Source: Chromobotia macracanthus (lineage: Eukaryota > Chordata > Actinopteri > Cypriniformes > Botiidae). From it: DNA of 64,000 nucleotides. The translations under genes were made by a program, and so were the position numbers. The DNA lies in the NCBI GenBank assembly GCA_036877525.1, contig JAZGTH010000125.1:717501-781500 (forward strand), read 5' to 3'. Positions within the stretch are counted from its first letter, which is position 1. Each line of letters begins with the position of its first letter. Positions 10,261-21,221 of this stretch are shown in pieces. The notes under the pieces were generated by a model that was not told where the DNA came from, did no database searches, and saw nothing but the letters and a program-made list of their open reading frames with translations.

Positions 10261-11879
10261 AGCACTAGAGGTGTGGTGGGCTATGGCCACATGTCACCTG
10301 AAGTGTGTGTGTTTATGGGTGTCAGATGACCCCTCCCTCCTTGGGGCATCACGTTTGGTCTCACGAAATGGTCATTTTGATCTTAGTCAGAGGTAGCCGG
10401 GTAAACTTATATTATTAAACCTGGCTGCTCCATGCTTGCACAGATCTAATAACAGTTATCTTAGTCACAGTCATGCATCTTGCTAAGACAGGTGATAGAC
10501 AGAAACCTGGAGGTCTTGGTTGATGTGCTCTTAGCTCCTTTCAACTACAAGTCCTCAGTATGATCGTATCCTGACACTTATTTTGCGGTAACCGTGGACT
10601 CCTTCTAATCTACCGGTAATAACAATTTCTTAAGAACTTCAAATGTATCAAGAAAACAATTTATTATGCCAGGCAGGTTAAAAATCAATTAAAAGAGATT
10701 AAAGCACAATATGTTTTCAAGTTCACAAATTTAAGTTCAAGAAATAAGAAATGATCAACAGAATACAAGAGTTTAAGATACAAAGTCTAAATCATACCTG
10801 GCAATACAGACACACAGCAATGGTGTGGGAAGTTCTGGTTACAGAATGCTTCCCCGAGTCTTTTGCCTAGTCACTTTATATACACAGATAAGACAAAGAG
10901 TCATAAACTTTGTGGCCTATTCAACATTTGGTCTGAGAGTTCTCATGACCTGAAGGGGCACCCCACTGGGAGAGTTAACACTACAAAGTCCAGGACTCCT
11001 GGGAAAGACACACCCATACCAGGGTTGTAGATTATTTCCTTTGTTTTTAAGTCTTTAGAACACTATATCCAATAATAATAGAAATTAGACCTTTTTACCC
11101 ATCACACCATAACCTTCCAAATGATACCAAACATGACAATGGAAATTCAATGACACTCTATGTTGCACATATATGTTCAGTGAGCTCCATCTAAATGCAC
11201 CATCAGGGGCTGTGTTATTAGGGATATAAGTACAGCACTGGTCTCCAACCAAAACACATACCTGCCAATCTGCCAATAACCTGCCAATAATCAAGAGTCT
11301 ATTTTGTCATGTCATTACACTTGTAGCATCTAGTTGTTCTCCTAATGCAGTTAGGGCATCATCTTTATAATTGATACATCTTTGTTGATTATAGTAGATA
11401 TAATTGATCCATTCTGTGTTTTTATTTTGTGCAATACAAACAAATATTGATTAAATTCCTACTTCATCTCTAGCTTTAAATTAACTTGGAATAGCCCCTG
11501 GATTGGCCAGCTGAGTCCAAATATACATTAGCTCTTTTATTTCATTTCTTATTTCCTTCCCACTGTATCATGGTAATTTCCTGCACTAGTCATACTCTAG
11601 TACAAAGTCCTTTCCATCCTAGTGGTAGGGAGGAAGTGACTCTTTTCCACAAACCCTAAGGAAGTCTGCTACTGCTATGGTCTGATCTTCATATGCTTTA
11701 TTGTTGGTGGTGGTTTTATTGAATATATTTAATGTATGTATTTTACTTTTGTGTGTATTTCATGGTACTTTTGCAAATCCCTTATACCCCTGCCCCATAA
11801 GATGTTATCATAAGCCTTCATAAGCCGTCATAAATCATCTTGCTTAATGATTTTGTAGTTTTAGTGGTACAGTCCACCC
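10261..11879. other. Unassigned 1.6 kb; no gene seen
   Basis: No ORF here has recognisable domains. 'cactttatatacacagataag' near 10873-10892 looks like a TATA-box region. Because the retrovirus at 12310-15003 lies on the minus strand, its missing 3' end or 3' LTR could fall here, but I found no matching second LTR to prove it. Confidence 0.35.
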
Positions 11880-12060
11880 TTTTTCATAAACCTACTATAA
11901 ACCTAGTATGCCTAATTAGTTTTATTAATATACATCTCACACATATTATTTGCAATAATACCATGTATTCTTTGTTGAACATGTCTGACATTTGTTCTGT
12001 TTTATTATTATTAATATTATTAGTCCTAAATTATTAATATTAAGACTAGAATATCTAATA
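11880..12060 (+). repeat. Copy of a fish LINE 3'-UTR repeat also at 44945-45080
   Basis: 'taattagttttattaatata' plus 'catctcacacata' and 'ttgcaataataccatgtatt' match 44992-45056 in the same order ('taattagtttaattaatata', 'ttgcaataataccatgtatt'). In the second copy this leads into a 'gtaaagctgctttgaag' tail, placing both in one non-LTR retroelement 3' region. Confidence 0.6.
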
Positions 12061-12077
12061 TTAATATCTAAACAAGT

Positions 12078-12309
12078 GGGTGGGGTTACAGGAGAGCACA
12101 TGGCACAAAGTAAACAAACAATGGCCATGTGCTTCCACAGGTCACAAAGACACAGAGCATCAGTCTAGATCCTGACTCTAAAATACAAGAACCAAGGCTA
12201 GAATAGAGTCAGGATCCAAACATCATGCTCTGACACAAAACACAAGGGATGTCAGGATCCTGGCAAGAGAACTAGGAAAAACTCAAGACAAGAAACCAGG
12301 ACCCTGACA
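12078..12309 (-). repeat. Truncated gypsy-like LTR, minus strand
   Basis: It is nearly identical to 4455-4683, including 'ggagagcacatggcacaaag', 'atgtgcttccacaggtcaca' and the terminal '..ccaggaccctgaca'. Only the LTR start half (on the minus strand) remains; the other half was lost or never inserted. Confidence 0.85.
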
Positions 12310-12485
12310 TAATTGTATAGAAGTTTGATTGAAACTTTAAATGGGAGTACTGATTATAGCTTGAATTTACAATAGGAATATGATGATTGAATAGGTTGTT
12401 ATCCAACCCATATTTTCTTCATTTTCCTGCCTAGTTTTTTCTTTAGTTTTCTAAAGGATTTCAAGACTTTGCACTTTATCACCCT

Positions 12486-12704
12486 CTACTCTGGGGCTTT
12501 CCTTCTCTCCTTCTTTTTTGTGCAGTGGTTTAGATGATACCAAAGTAGTGCTTCCTTCCAGTTGGACTGCCGTTGGAGTAGCTGCCACAACTTTGTAGGG
12601 GACCTCTCTCCTGGGTTCAGCCTCAGATATACTTGGTCACCTGGGACAACTGGACAAGAAGTATCTGTCTCTTTCCTGGGCTCTTTTCCTGTTAAAAGAC
12701 CCAA
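12486..12704 (-). pseudogene. Retroviral integrase C-terminal remnant
   Basis: The frame has 'PVVPGDQVYLRLNPGER', a short unlike segment, then 'LLWYHLNHCTKKKERR'. In class I retroviruses the C-terminal domain of the integrase has this GDxVxxK...WYHLNHC pattern and helps bind DNA. The catalytic core (D,D,E) is missing: the protease frame ends only 27 bp upstream at 12731. The deletion joins protease to integrase end and removed the reverse transcriptase, RNase H and catalytic integrase. Confidence 0.75.
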
Positions 12705-12730
12705 TTTACATAATGTGTCTCCCTAACAAA

Positions 12731-12940
12731 TTAACAGGAGTCCATGATAGGTATAGTCACACTTTGATTTTTGGTTTGTAGACCAGGAATTAGCTGCTCT
12801 TGTCCCGAGAATCCTATTGTCTTTACAAATTTTCCAGACACGGAGAGATGTGAGACATAATTTGAATTTACACATGTATAAGCTGCTCCTGTGTCTACTA
12901 ACATGGGTGTGGTTTTGCCTTCTATTTTAATACGTAGCAT
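12731..12940 (-). pseudogene. Retroviral protease remnant
   Basis: The active-site motif 'MLVDTGAAYTCV' near 12903-12868 is the retropepsin DTG box. The preceding 'LRIKIEGK' and the later 'IGFSGQEQLIPG' fit the flap region. About 70 codons remain of a family length near 100-125; the C-terminal part with the second conserved block is gone. Its neighbour upstream is gag nucleocapsid and downstream a displaced integrase tail. Confidence 0.8.
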
Positions 12941-12989
12941 AGATTCTTGATTAGCATTAGTTGGTAAAATTGGTTGCTGCCTCTCCCCT

Positions 12990-14722
12990 CTAGGATTCTT
13001 TGGGCATCCCTAGTAACCTTGATTTGGACCTCCCCAAATGGTTTACTTGGGCCTTGAAATGGACCTCAAAAGGTCTGCTGCCACCCTCCCCGCATTCCAC
13101 CCCCAATGGCTGTTCCCATAGATTTTTGGTGCAATCTTTCTTGTTATGTCCAGACTGTCCACATCCCCAGCACACTCCTGGAGCAAAATTATTAAATATG
13201 ACTCTTCCTCTTTGTCCCCTTTGAGTTGACTTTCCTTTCCAAGCCCTTTGTTCTGGTTGTTGAGTATTCACATTGACAATGGGTGCAGGGATCTGGTGTG
13301 CATTTAGAGGGAGTGATGATGTCATCACTGCAGGAGGAGCCAGCTGGATAGTTGGTGATGCATTTACATGACCTATTATTGACATTTGCTCTGACTCTTC
13401 TTACTTTACTGAGGCTTGAACCTTTTTCTTATGTTTATTTGTTAGTTCTTCAAGTTGTAATTGAGTCTGTATTGCTCTACCGCATGTGTCACATGGTCAC
13501 AAAACTCCTTGTGTGTTTTGGAGTTTAATCCAACACATTTTCCAGTTTGCTTTTTACAGGCTGTGGTATTTATCACAACCTGTCTAAACAATGTGGCCAG
13601 TAATGGGTCTTCATTTGGATCCCCTTCAGTTTCCTGCTTTCATTTAGTTGCCTCCGGACATATAATGATGGGTTTTCTGTTTCCGCCAGCTGTTCCTTAG
13701 GATGCCTTAGGATCTACTTTGGTTGCATACTCAGCACACAGTGCCTGCCACACTGCAGGACGGTATGCATCAAAAACAGTTCCATCCATTGGAAGAGTAT
13801 TTACAGCTCTAGTCAGGTCAGATGCATGGAGGATGTCTTCCATTTTTGCTCCTCCTACAATTCTTGCCAGAAGTGCTTTAATATCCCCCACAGCTAAAAT
13901 CTTGCCCATTGTCTCTTTTTCAAACACTCTAATCCATTTACCATTTACATCCCTTCGTGGATGTTAGGGAGGTGGGTGACCATCCCCTCATGGTCCTGTG
14001 TGGCCCAAGGTACTTACTGTCCATGGGTACCTTTAATTAAAATAAGGAATTGTGAAGTCGATGCTCTAAGGCTTCCTGTTGCATTAAATATTTCCTCTTT
14101 CCTTCTCTCTACTGACTCCCTACTGTCTACTTCTAGTTCTCAGCTATTTATCTGTGTCATTTATTAATTTTCTGTTTCTTTAACTGATTCTTCGCTTTCT
14201 TTAACATTATCATTTGTGCCTCTACTTCACGTTCCTCTTCCCTTTTGTAATCTGCTGATTCCTCTCCACATGCTATTTGTTCTTTATATTGTTTTATAAT
14301 TCCCTCTAGCATTGCCCGTACCTCTTTGTGACATCTAAAGGCATGCTTCTCTTACTTTTTCTCTCTTTTCACATTTTTGGTCTTGCTCCCAGCCCTGTTT
14401 GTCTTTCTTTTTATAACTCCACTTGTCTCTCCATCTGCATTTCTCCTGAAACTTCAACAGTTCCCTGGAGTACTGGGAACTGACCTTCTGGGGGCACATA
14501 TGGAGCTGGTTTAGCAGATACATATTTTTTCCTGGTCTCTTTGTCTGCATCCTTCAATAATTTTCTATCATATTTTTTAACAAATCTTCTCCTTCCCTCT
14601 TAAATAGTGCTAACACTTCTCTCTCCTGTTGTCTTTTTATTTCTCTCTGTTATTTTTTTCTTCTCTCTTTAGTTATATAATCTTTAATAAAATGTCACCT
14701 CCTTTGGCCATTTTGTCATCAT
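12990..14722 (-). pseudogene. Retroviral gag, copy 1 (frameshifted)
   Basis: Segments follow in order. A gag start region lies near 14722-14690, matching the other copy. A Lys/Glu-rich charged region follows (about 14690-14200). A capsid segment is at 13697-13927 ('METMGK'-like start, then 'AVGDIKALLARIVGGAKMED' and 'AYRPAVWQALCAEYATK'). A decayed capsid continuation spans 13385-13697. A nucleocapsid frame lies at 12990-13385, with one CCHC zinc knuckle, 'CWGCGQSGHNKKDC', near 13170-13130. Gag builds the particle shell and the knuckle binds RNA. Several frame changes and stops separate the pieces. The capsid and knuckle are the most reliable parts. Confidence 0.8.
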
Positions 14723-15003
14723 ATCTTTGGTTCTCTTTTGCCATTTGTCTGAGATCTTATTTATGAGTTCTTTACACAATGGAGACAACACAGACCATTG
14801 CAACGGTCATTTGCTTTTATTTACTGCTATCCATCAACACTCAACACTTAACATTATAGGAGATCAGTGCATGCATTTTTTTCTTTCGGAATCAAAACCC
14901 TTTAGTTTTTACTTCTTTACATATGGAGACGCTTTTTACAGTGTCCTTACCACTACAGGCAAACTCAACACAAACTAATAAAATAAGTAAAAACTCCTTA
15001 CTT

Positions 15004-15188
15004 TCTAGGTGGCCACCTGTTTGTTTTGTCCATCCAGTCAGCCTGCCAGAAAGACTTCCTTTTCCCTACTCAAAAGGAAGTCAGGGGCCTCATCACATGC
15101 ATCCCTTGTGTTCTAATGAGATTATATGTGGACATTTCCAGGCCTACACACAGACACAGACAATGACTATAATAATAAAATGTGGTAT
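15004..15188. other. Retroviral leader edge or flanking DNA
   Basis: The homology with the second retroviral copy fades here, near 'ggtggccacctagaaagtaa' on the minus strand. It may include the lost 5' LTR end, but no TG...CA pair could be fixed. Confidence 0.35.
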
Positions 15189-15600
15189 TGTCAGGGTCAG
15201 GGGAAAAGAACCCAGTTGCAGACAGCGTTTAAACAGAAAAAAATCTTTATTTAAATAAATAAACCAAACAACAATCCATGAGGGGGCAAAAACGAGAACA
15301 GAACTGGCAAAACTAGAACTAAGAATGCCTCCAAAAAGCGAAGCAAAAGCAAAACTAAAAACCGGAAAAAACATGGAGAACAAACACGGCAGGACAGAGA
15401 CTAGGAACTTGAACGCGACAAGAAAACTTGACAAGACTCACGTGCGAGAAACCACATCAGAAGTAACGAACCGGCACAAGACAGAAAACACAGGGGCATT
15501 AAATAGAACAAAAATGAGGACGAACAGGTGCACGAAATGAGCACAAACAAGGCAAAACAACAAGGGGCGGGGCCAAGACGCGCAACCGGAGAGGTATAAC
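15189..15600 (-). repeat. Partial gypsy-like LTR, minus strand
   Basis: It begins 'tgtcagggtcaggggaaaag' (the LTR end read on plus), then 'ttgcagacagcgtt' and 'aaaatctttattta', the complement of an AATAAAG signal. It matches 22442 onward ('tgtcagagtcacaggaaacg', 'ttgcagacagcgtt'). It stops near 'gcgcaaccggagagg', so the LTR start half is missing. Confidence 0.8.
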
Positions 15601-15699
15601 ATAAAGTGGTTAACGTAAATGGCTATATTCACTTTAACTACACTTTTTACATTCTGGATAATAAAAAATATTCCACAAGACTTGAGGGTGGGCTTATAT

Positions 15700-16260
15700 C
15701 ACTCCGTTTAGCAAGCAGCAACAAATGGTTTCAACTTCATAGCCATGCCCTAGCAACCAGTTACAGTACCCTAGCAACCACTTTACTTCCAATGAAAAAA
15801 CTGGGAAGCATCAGAACATCATAAAGACAAGTGGGTGGGCTCTTTTTACTCTGACTGGCAAGTTTCATTATTACCATGGAAACTGTCCAGCCATGCCATA
15901 GCAACCATTTAGAGCCCCCTAGCAAACAACATGAATTAGCCATATCTCAGCACCAGAACATCATAGAGACATAGGACTTGGCTCCTTTGATTTACGCACA
16001 TCTGTCTATTGGTTTCAGTGGGCTTTAGGTATTGCCCTGGCAACTTCCTGACCACACCCTAGCAACCATTTAGATCACCCTAGCAACCTCATAACGTCAT
16101 GAACAAGCCACATTTTAGTATATCTATCACGCTAAGTCATGCTAGCATCATGCTAATATCATGTTACTTTGTGCTAGCATCATGCGAACATCATGGTAAG
16201 TTATGTTACAGTCATGATTAATTATGTTAGCATCATGTTTAAACATGTTAACATTGTTGG
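15700..16260. repeat. Fish 'CCCTAGCAACCA' and 'CATGCTAGCAT' repeat cluster
   Basis: 'ccctagcaacca' or close variants recur near 15748, 15770, 15896, 15917, 16054 and 16070. From 16130 a second iterated motif built on 'catgctagcatcatgctaat' takes over. Such clusters are scattered in teleost genomes. No gene is seen. Confidence 0.75.
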
Positions 16261-16640
16261 AATATTCTGACCCGAGTTTTGCCACGGCAAGCATTTTCTT
16301 CAAAAATGTACCTATCCAGTTTTAAACTTACCGTTGTGAATCAGGGCAGTTTTTATTTGTTTTATCTGTTCTGTAATTGTTCATTAACTGTTTTTATTAT
16401 GTTTAAACCATTAAAGTTATGGATTTCTGATATACATATATACACACACACACACTTGCTTAAAGCCTGTCTGGTGACCACCATCACCTTCTCTGGCCCA
16501 TCTCAGAGCACCATTAAACTGGTGGCCACCAACATGACTGTAGAGCTAAAGTGATAGATTACCCATATTTACTTGTTTGCACATTCCTTCCTACATAGAA
16601 CTTAAAAAGAGTATTATGGATCAGCGGTTGACTTTCATAC
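16261..16640. other. No firm gene; short exon-like frame after a (CA)n run
   Basis: A (CA)n tract lies at about 16441-16456. The following frame encodes 'KACLVTTITFSGPSQSTIKL' and ends at 16552. Its GC content is higher than its surroundings, but it has no family I recognise and no splice donor. I do not call a gene. Confidence 0.35.
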
Positions 16641-16756
16641 AGCTAAGAACTAAGAAAAATGGGGAAAAATGCTATCATCACTAAACAAATACTGGTGCAC
16701 ACACACACACAAAGCAAGAGACTAACTCTAACTTTACACATATACAAATACAGTTG

Positions 16757-17248
16757 TAAGGTGACAGTAAGCTCACAAGAACCGGATGATCTCCTGATTG
16801 AGGCACTCTGTTGACCATTATACTGGGGATGACACCTGGAGGTGAGGCTAATATTTATGTTTAGGTGTCTGAAGAAGGCAGCCCAGACTCGTGAGGTGAA
16901 TTGAGGTCCGCAATCCGAAACGATGTCATCAGGAAGCCCATAGAATCGACAGACCTGGTTGCAAAGCAATTCAGCAGCAAGGAAGTGGGAAGCTTAGGTA
17001 GCAGAACTAGTCTACATGCCTTGGAGAAGTGATCCACTATGGTGAGAATAGTAGTTTTGCCACATGAAATAGGTAGGTCTGTAATGAAGTCTATGGCTAT
17101 GTGGGACCAGGGTCTCTGAGGGGTTGGTAGCTGTTGTAGCAAGCCTGCGGGTAATTGCCTGGATGTCTTGGTGACTTGGCAGTTGTTGCATTGTTTCACG
17201 TGCTGGATTGTGTCTGAGGTTAAAGATGGCCACCAGAAATGGTTTCAA
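16757..17248 (-). pseudogene. Gypsy element 2 integrase
   Basis: From 17230 down, 'HVKQCNNCQVTK' fits the end of the integrase zinc-binding region. It is followed by 'WSHIAIDFITDLPISCG' (first catalytic Asp in 'AIDF') and 'TILTIVDHFSKACRLV', then after a frameshift 'FYGLPDDIVSDCGPQFTSRV' with the second catalytic Asp region ('SDCGPQF') near 16930. 'SRCHPQYNGQQ' follows, where the catalytic Glu is normally found ('HPQTNGQTER'); here the run changes to an unrelated sequence, so the third acidic residue is lost. The enzyme is not functional. Confidence 0.85.
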
Positions 17249-17448
17249 AGTAATTGGACGGTTGCTGTTATGAGATTCTTGTGGATTTGAGAGAGGAGTT
17301 GCTTATGTAGAGGAGCTGGAACAAATATTAAGTTGTCAGGACATTCAGGAGGCGGGGAGTTTGGTTATTTACATGATTAATTTCTGTCCCTATATCCCAC
17401 TGTACTGGGGCCACTAGGGGACTCTCAGGGATAATATTCTTTTGTGTA

Positions 17449-18480
17449 GAGGGATCAGGGATTCTTTCGGTCTGATAAAGCATCAGCCTTAGTATTTTTG
17501 GAGCCTGGGTGGTAAGTAACAGTGAAATTGAAACGTGTGAAGAATAATGCCCAGCGAGCCTGTCTGGAATTTAGCCTCTTGGCTGAGCATCAATATTCTA
17601 AGTTCTTATGGTTGGTTAAGATGGTAAATGGATGTACTGCCCCTTCTAGCCAGTGCCTCCACTCTTCTAGGGCCAATTTCATAGCCAGCAGATCAGGGTA
17701 ATTCTAATCGTAATTCTGCACAGCTGGGGACAACTTCCTTAAAAAGTAGGCGCAGGGGAATATGGCTGGGGAACCCTGACAGCCCCTACACCAGTATTGG
17801 AAGCATCAACCTCCACGATGAAGGGTCAATTTGGATCTGGGTGCTTGAGTATAAGAGCTGATGTGAAGCATTTTTTTTTAAATCTAAGAATGTTCTCTGT
17901 GCTTCAGGAGTCCAAAAAAACCCCCTGGTAATCATTGAAGCTGCGGCAATTCTGTAACTGCCTGAATTTTTTGGTCGTTCATAGCTATGCCCTCCTGACT
18001 GATTACATAACCCGGGAATGAAGAGCTAGTCTAGTGGAATTCACATTTCTCCTCCTTTGCATACAATTGAAATTGAATTAGACGTTTGAGCACAGACCTG
18101 ACATGGTTGACATGTTCCTCCAGGGAGTTGAAGTAAATCAGGATGTCCCTGATTTCAATGTGGGATGAATTACCCATTTGTCTATCATATCTCGGAGGAT
18201 GTCATTCATAAATGACTGGAACACGGAGGGACTATTGGCTAAACCAAAAGGCATAATGAGGTATTCGTAGTGGCCAGAAGATGTGGAGAATGCTGTCTTT
18301 CATTCATCACCCTCTCTTATTTACACGAGGTTGTAGGCGTTACGAAGGTCTAGCTTAGTGTAGTACTTGGCTTGCCTGAGTTGCTTTAGGGCTACCGGAA
18401 CTAAGGGGAGAGGATAGCGAAACTTAATGGTAACCTCATTTAAACCTCAGTAGTCAATACAGGGTCGTAATCCACCATCC
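17449..18480 (-). pseudogene. Gypsy element 2 reverse transcriptase and RNase H
   Basis: Reading down from 18480: 'KKKDGGLRPCIDYWGLN', 'FRYPLPLVPVALKQLRQAK', 'YTKLDLRNAYNLV' (first catalytic Asp), 'PFGLANSPSVFQSFMND', then a frameshift. Where the YxDD box belongs only an 'RDILIYF'-like stretch remains, so the catalytic pair is lost. RNase H pieces such as 'LALEEWRHWLEGAVHPF' and 'NSRQARWALFFTRFNF' follow to about 17460, with stops between. No single long frame survives. Confidence 0.82.
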
Positions 18481-18722
18481 TTCTTCTTTGAAGGCATTTG
18501 TAATCCCTGGAAGGCCTTCACCAACTCCTCGGTGAGTGTTGTCAGACGAACTAGCTGTTGATGATGCATGTTCAACTGCGAAGCCTGTGCTGTTAGCTCA
18601 GAGGATAACCGGGGAATGGCTGTTGGATCATTCAGTGGCGAAGTCTTCTGTAACGATGACATAGAGACGGAGGGATCCATGTGCAGCGGTTTATTGAGCG
18701 TTAACACAACAGGCAGGGTCAA
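18447..18722 (-). pseudogene. Fused frame: LTR end, gag N-terminus and reverse transcriptase start
   Basis: The 91-codon frame starts inside the LTR and crosses its end at 18649. It then reads a gag-like coil ('LSSELTAQASQLNMHHQQLV', 'LTTLTEELVKAFQGLQ') and passes without a break into 'KKKDGGLRPCIDY', the start of the reverse transcriptase. In intact elements several hundred codons of gag and protease separate these. The junction lies near 18495. An internal deletion joined them in frame, probably by chance; a mature product is not implied. Confidence 0.75.
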
Positions 18723-18809
18723 AACACTGGCAATTGAAGCTAGTATTCAGGAAATGTCTCCCTCTGGTGGTTCGGAGGAGGCGGTACGGGAGCCTCCACC
18801 ATAACAACA
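18649..18809 (-). repeat. Shortened 5' LTR of gypsy element 2 (161 bp)
   Basis: On the minus strand it starts 'tgttgttatggtggaggctc' and ends 'atgtcatcgttaca'. It keeps 'ccaccagaggga' and the 'aataaac' signal of the 469-bp relative at 3381-3849, but lacks about 300 bp of the middle. The sequence right after the LTR, 'gaagacttcgcc', lies where the primer-binding site should be. Confidence 0.75.
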
Positions 18810-19104
18810 GTACTCGTAAATTTTTTAAAGAATTTTACATTAACTATTATTAATATTAAATGTATTTTACAACATTATATCCATGACTATTTTGCTCGCA
18901 CAGTTCTCAATGCAAAAAGTACAGACAATATTTACTCTGGAATTAAAAAAAACAATAATGTTAAAATTGAGAAAAAAGTCTGATGAAGAAATCAGACTCC
19001 TGATAAGTTGCCTTAAGAGAGTTATTAGAATTATTATCATTTTATGGTTCCTCCTTTACTTGTGACAATGAAAAAGAATTACATAATAAAATTTGCACAA
19101 TAAA
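18810..19104. other. AT-rich spacer between two gypsy elements
   Basis: The frame 18883-19065 is lysine/isoleucine-rich and has no recognisable domain. No repeat family is identified. Confidence 0.4.
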
Positions 19105-19469
19105 ATTTTACTGGATGGGTTGGAAGATGACATCCAGGACGAGATCGCGTTGGATGTAGAAGGGGTCTCAAGTTAATACCTTACCTTCATCTCACGTCGA
19201 GCCTCCTCCCAACGACCCTGAGCCTATGCAGCTGGGGAGAATGAGACTAACTCCCCAAAAGGTGGGGCATACCTGCTGTGCCACTTCCAGAACCCCTTCC
19301 GAACTGGTCACTGGCTGATCACCCTCTAACTACCATCACCCACTCTGCACCCTCTGTGAGTCTTGTCATCTCTGGCAACCATCGTGAAGAGAAACATCCT
19401 CCCAGGCACTTTTTCCGCCCCAGGGTCATCTGTATTCCCTGTTAGGTCCTCAAAGAGACAAATATATTA

Positions 19470-20300
19470 GTGAGTCTCTAAAGCCGGTCTCATCCGTCCC
19501 TCTCCGGCTGGTGCTGGGTTCTTCTTCCCAGAAGAAGGACGGCTTCCTGTGGCCCTGTATCAATTATCGTGGCTTGAATGACATTACTGTTAAGAATTGG
19601 TATCCCCTACCGCTCATGTTGTCAGCTTTTAATTTGTTGTAGGGAGCCCGGGTCTTCACTAAGCTTGACCTCCGCAAAGCCTACAATCTTATCCATATGG
19701 GAGGGGGATGAGTGGAAGGCGGCATTTAATACCCCTGCTCAGTCTCACGAATACTGCGGCTGTCTTACAGGCTCTTATTAATGACATGCTGAGAGACATG
19801 GTAAACAAGTTTGTTTTTGTCTACCTGGATGACATTGTGATTTTTTCCCCTTTCTCCAGGTTTTCTCACCCAGCACGTGAGTTCTACAGTGGCTCCTCAC
19901 CAATCATCCTTATATTAAGGCAGAGAAGTGCAAGTTTCATGCCAATTCAGTTTCGTTCCTGGGGCACATCATTTCAGCCCGAGGGGTCCGACCCCTCCAA
20001 AGTTAAAGCCATGGCGTATTGGTCTGTTCCCGACTCCCAAAAAGCACTGCAGCATTTCTTGGGGATCACCAATTCTTACTGTTGTTTCACCAGGAATTTT
20101 TGCTCGGTTGCTGCTCCGCTCATGGCGCTTACTTCCAGCAAGAGCCGTTCAGGTGGAATCCTCAGGCTCAGAAGGCCTTTGATGTTCTGAAGTCCTGTTT
20201 CATCTCTGCTCCTGTTCTCTGTTTTCCAGATCCCAAATGGCAGTTTATTGTTGAGGTAGCTGCTTCTGACGTTGGAGTTGGTGCGGTTCTGTCTTAGCGT
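19470..20300 (+). pseudogene. Gypsy element 3 reverse transcriptase and RNase H start
   Basis: Blocks in order across frames: 'SQKKDGFLWPCINYRGLND', 'TKLDLRKAYNLI' (first catalytic Asp), then in the frame 19708-20190 'NKFVFVYLDDIVIFSP' with an intact YLDD box at 19822-19833. After another shift come 'HFLGITNSYCCFTRNF' and 'SVAAPLMALTS', and in 20019-20297 'FDVLKSCFISAPVL' and 'KWQFIVEVAASDVGVGAVLS'. In the last block the usual catalytic Asp (VEVDAS) is Ala. RT catalytic residues persist, but at least three frameshifts break the frame. Confidence 0.85.
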
Positions 20301-20679
20301 TCTGAGAGTGATGGGAAGGTGCATCCTTGTGCCTACTTCTCCCATCGGCTGAGCCCAGCGAAACGTAACTGTGCCATTGGTTGGATGGGTCAGTGCAGCC
20401 CTTCTTGGTCTGGACGGATCACAAGAACCTGGAATATATCCATTCTGCCAAGAGGCTAAGCTCACACCAAGCCCGATAGGCACTCTTTTTTGGTCAATTT
20501 AATTTCAACCTCTCGTACTGGCCAGGAACTAAGAATCTCAAGCCAAATGCTCTCTCTCGTGTGTTTGAATCCCCTGGAGAGACGGCGCCAGCCGATGCCA
20601 TTCTCAAATGAGGCATGGTGGTAGGGTCGCTCTCGTGGGATCATGGTTTGCCATCCAGGCATTCTGATGGCCTTCCATG

Positions 20680-21221
20680 AGGCCCAATGTCAGGCAGTTT
20701 GTGTTGGCTTGCTCTTTCTGAGCTCAAAACAAGACTTCCAATGCCCCTCCTGCTGGTCTGCTGGTCCATCCCCTCCCCATTCCCTCCCGTCCTTGGTCTC
20801 ACATTGCCCTTGATTTTGTCACTGGAGTCCATTTCATTCCCTTGCTCAAACTGCCCGGGAAACTGCTCAAGTCATGGTCGACCACATCTTCCGGCTCCAT
20901 GGGTTACCAATCGATGTTGTGCCTGACAGGGGTCTGCAGTTTATTTCCTGGTTCTGGAAAGAATTCTGTCCACAGATCAGGGCCACATCAAGTCTGTCTT
21001 CAGGTTTTCATCCGCAGACCAACGAGCAATGTGAGCGAGCCAACCAGGATCTCAAAAGAGCACTCCTCTGTCTGTCATCTCAGAATCCGAGTTCCTGGAG
21101 CCATCAGCTCTCGTGGGTTGAGTACGCCCACAATTCCCTACCGGTAACCGCTTCTGGTCTGTCCCCTTTTGAATGTTCCCTTGGTTACCAGCCCTCCCTG
21201 TTTCCTGCACAAGAACCCTAG
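20680..21221 (+). pseudogene. Gypsy element 3 integrase
   Basis: 'RPWSHIALDFVTGV' (first catalytic Asp) lies in one frame near 20790-20830. A 115-codon frame, 20874-21221, then gives 'HGLPIDVVPDRGLQFIS' (second Asp in 'PDRG'), 'GFHPQTNEQCERANQDLK' (Glu in 'NEQCER', the third catalytic residue) and 'WVEYAHNSLPVTASGLSPFE'. All three catalytic acids are recognisable but split between frames, so the protein is not made as one piece. The C-terminal region after 'SLGYQPSLFP' is missing. Confidence 0.87.

Larger units (their letters stand above)
12310..15003 (-). mobile_element. Endogenous retrovirus copy 1 (internally deleted), minus strand
   Basis: Minus-strand order: untranslated leader (about 15003-14725), gag (about 14722-12990), protease (12940-12731), then directly the end of the integrase (12704-12486) and about 170 bp that could be an env start. 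Leader, gag N-terminus and capsid are homologous to the plus-strand copy at 61850-64000, so both are one family. The zinc knuckle and the integrase tail 'LLWYHLNHCTK' resemble gamma/epsilon-type (class I) fish endogenous retroviruses. Reverse transcriptase, RNase H and most of integrase are absent, and gag is broken by several frameshifts and stops. No LTR pair could be identified. It is a defective relic. Confidence 0.8.
16643..18809 (-). mobile_element. Ty3/gypsy element 2, minus strand, internally deleted
   Basis: Minus-strand order: shortened 5' LTR (18809-18649), gag N-terminus fused to reverse transcriptase, RT, RNase H, then integrase ending near 16800. The LTR starts and ends like the LTR at 3381-3849. 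The gag body and protease are missing, and no 3' LTR is seen after the integrase, where a (CA)n tract and AT-rich DNA begin. Numerous stops lie in RT and RNase H. It is a dead copy. Confidence 0.85.

Noticed and set aside
10261..11879. 3' LTR or env of retrovirus copy 1
   Set aside because: Position and a TATA-like word fit, but no matching LTR partner or env motif can be seen, so it is left unassigned.
16464..16552. Coding exon encoding a Thr/Val/Ser-rich peptide after a (CA)n tract
   Set aside because: No recognised family, no good acceptor because of the CA tract, and no donor.
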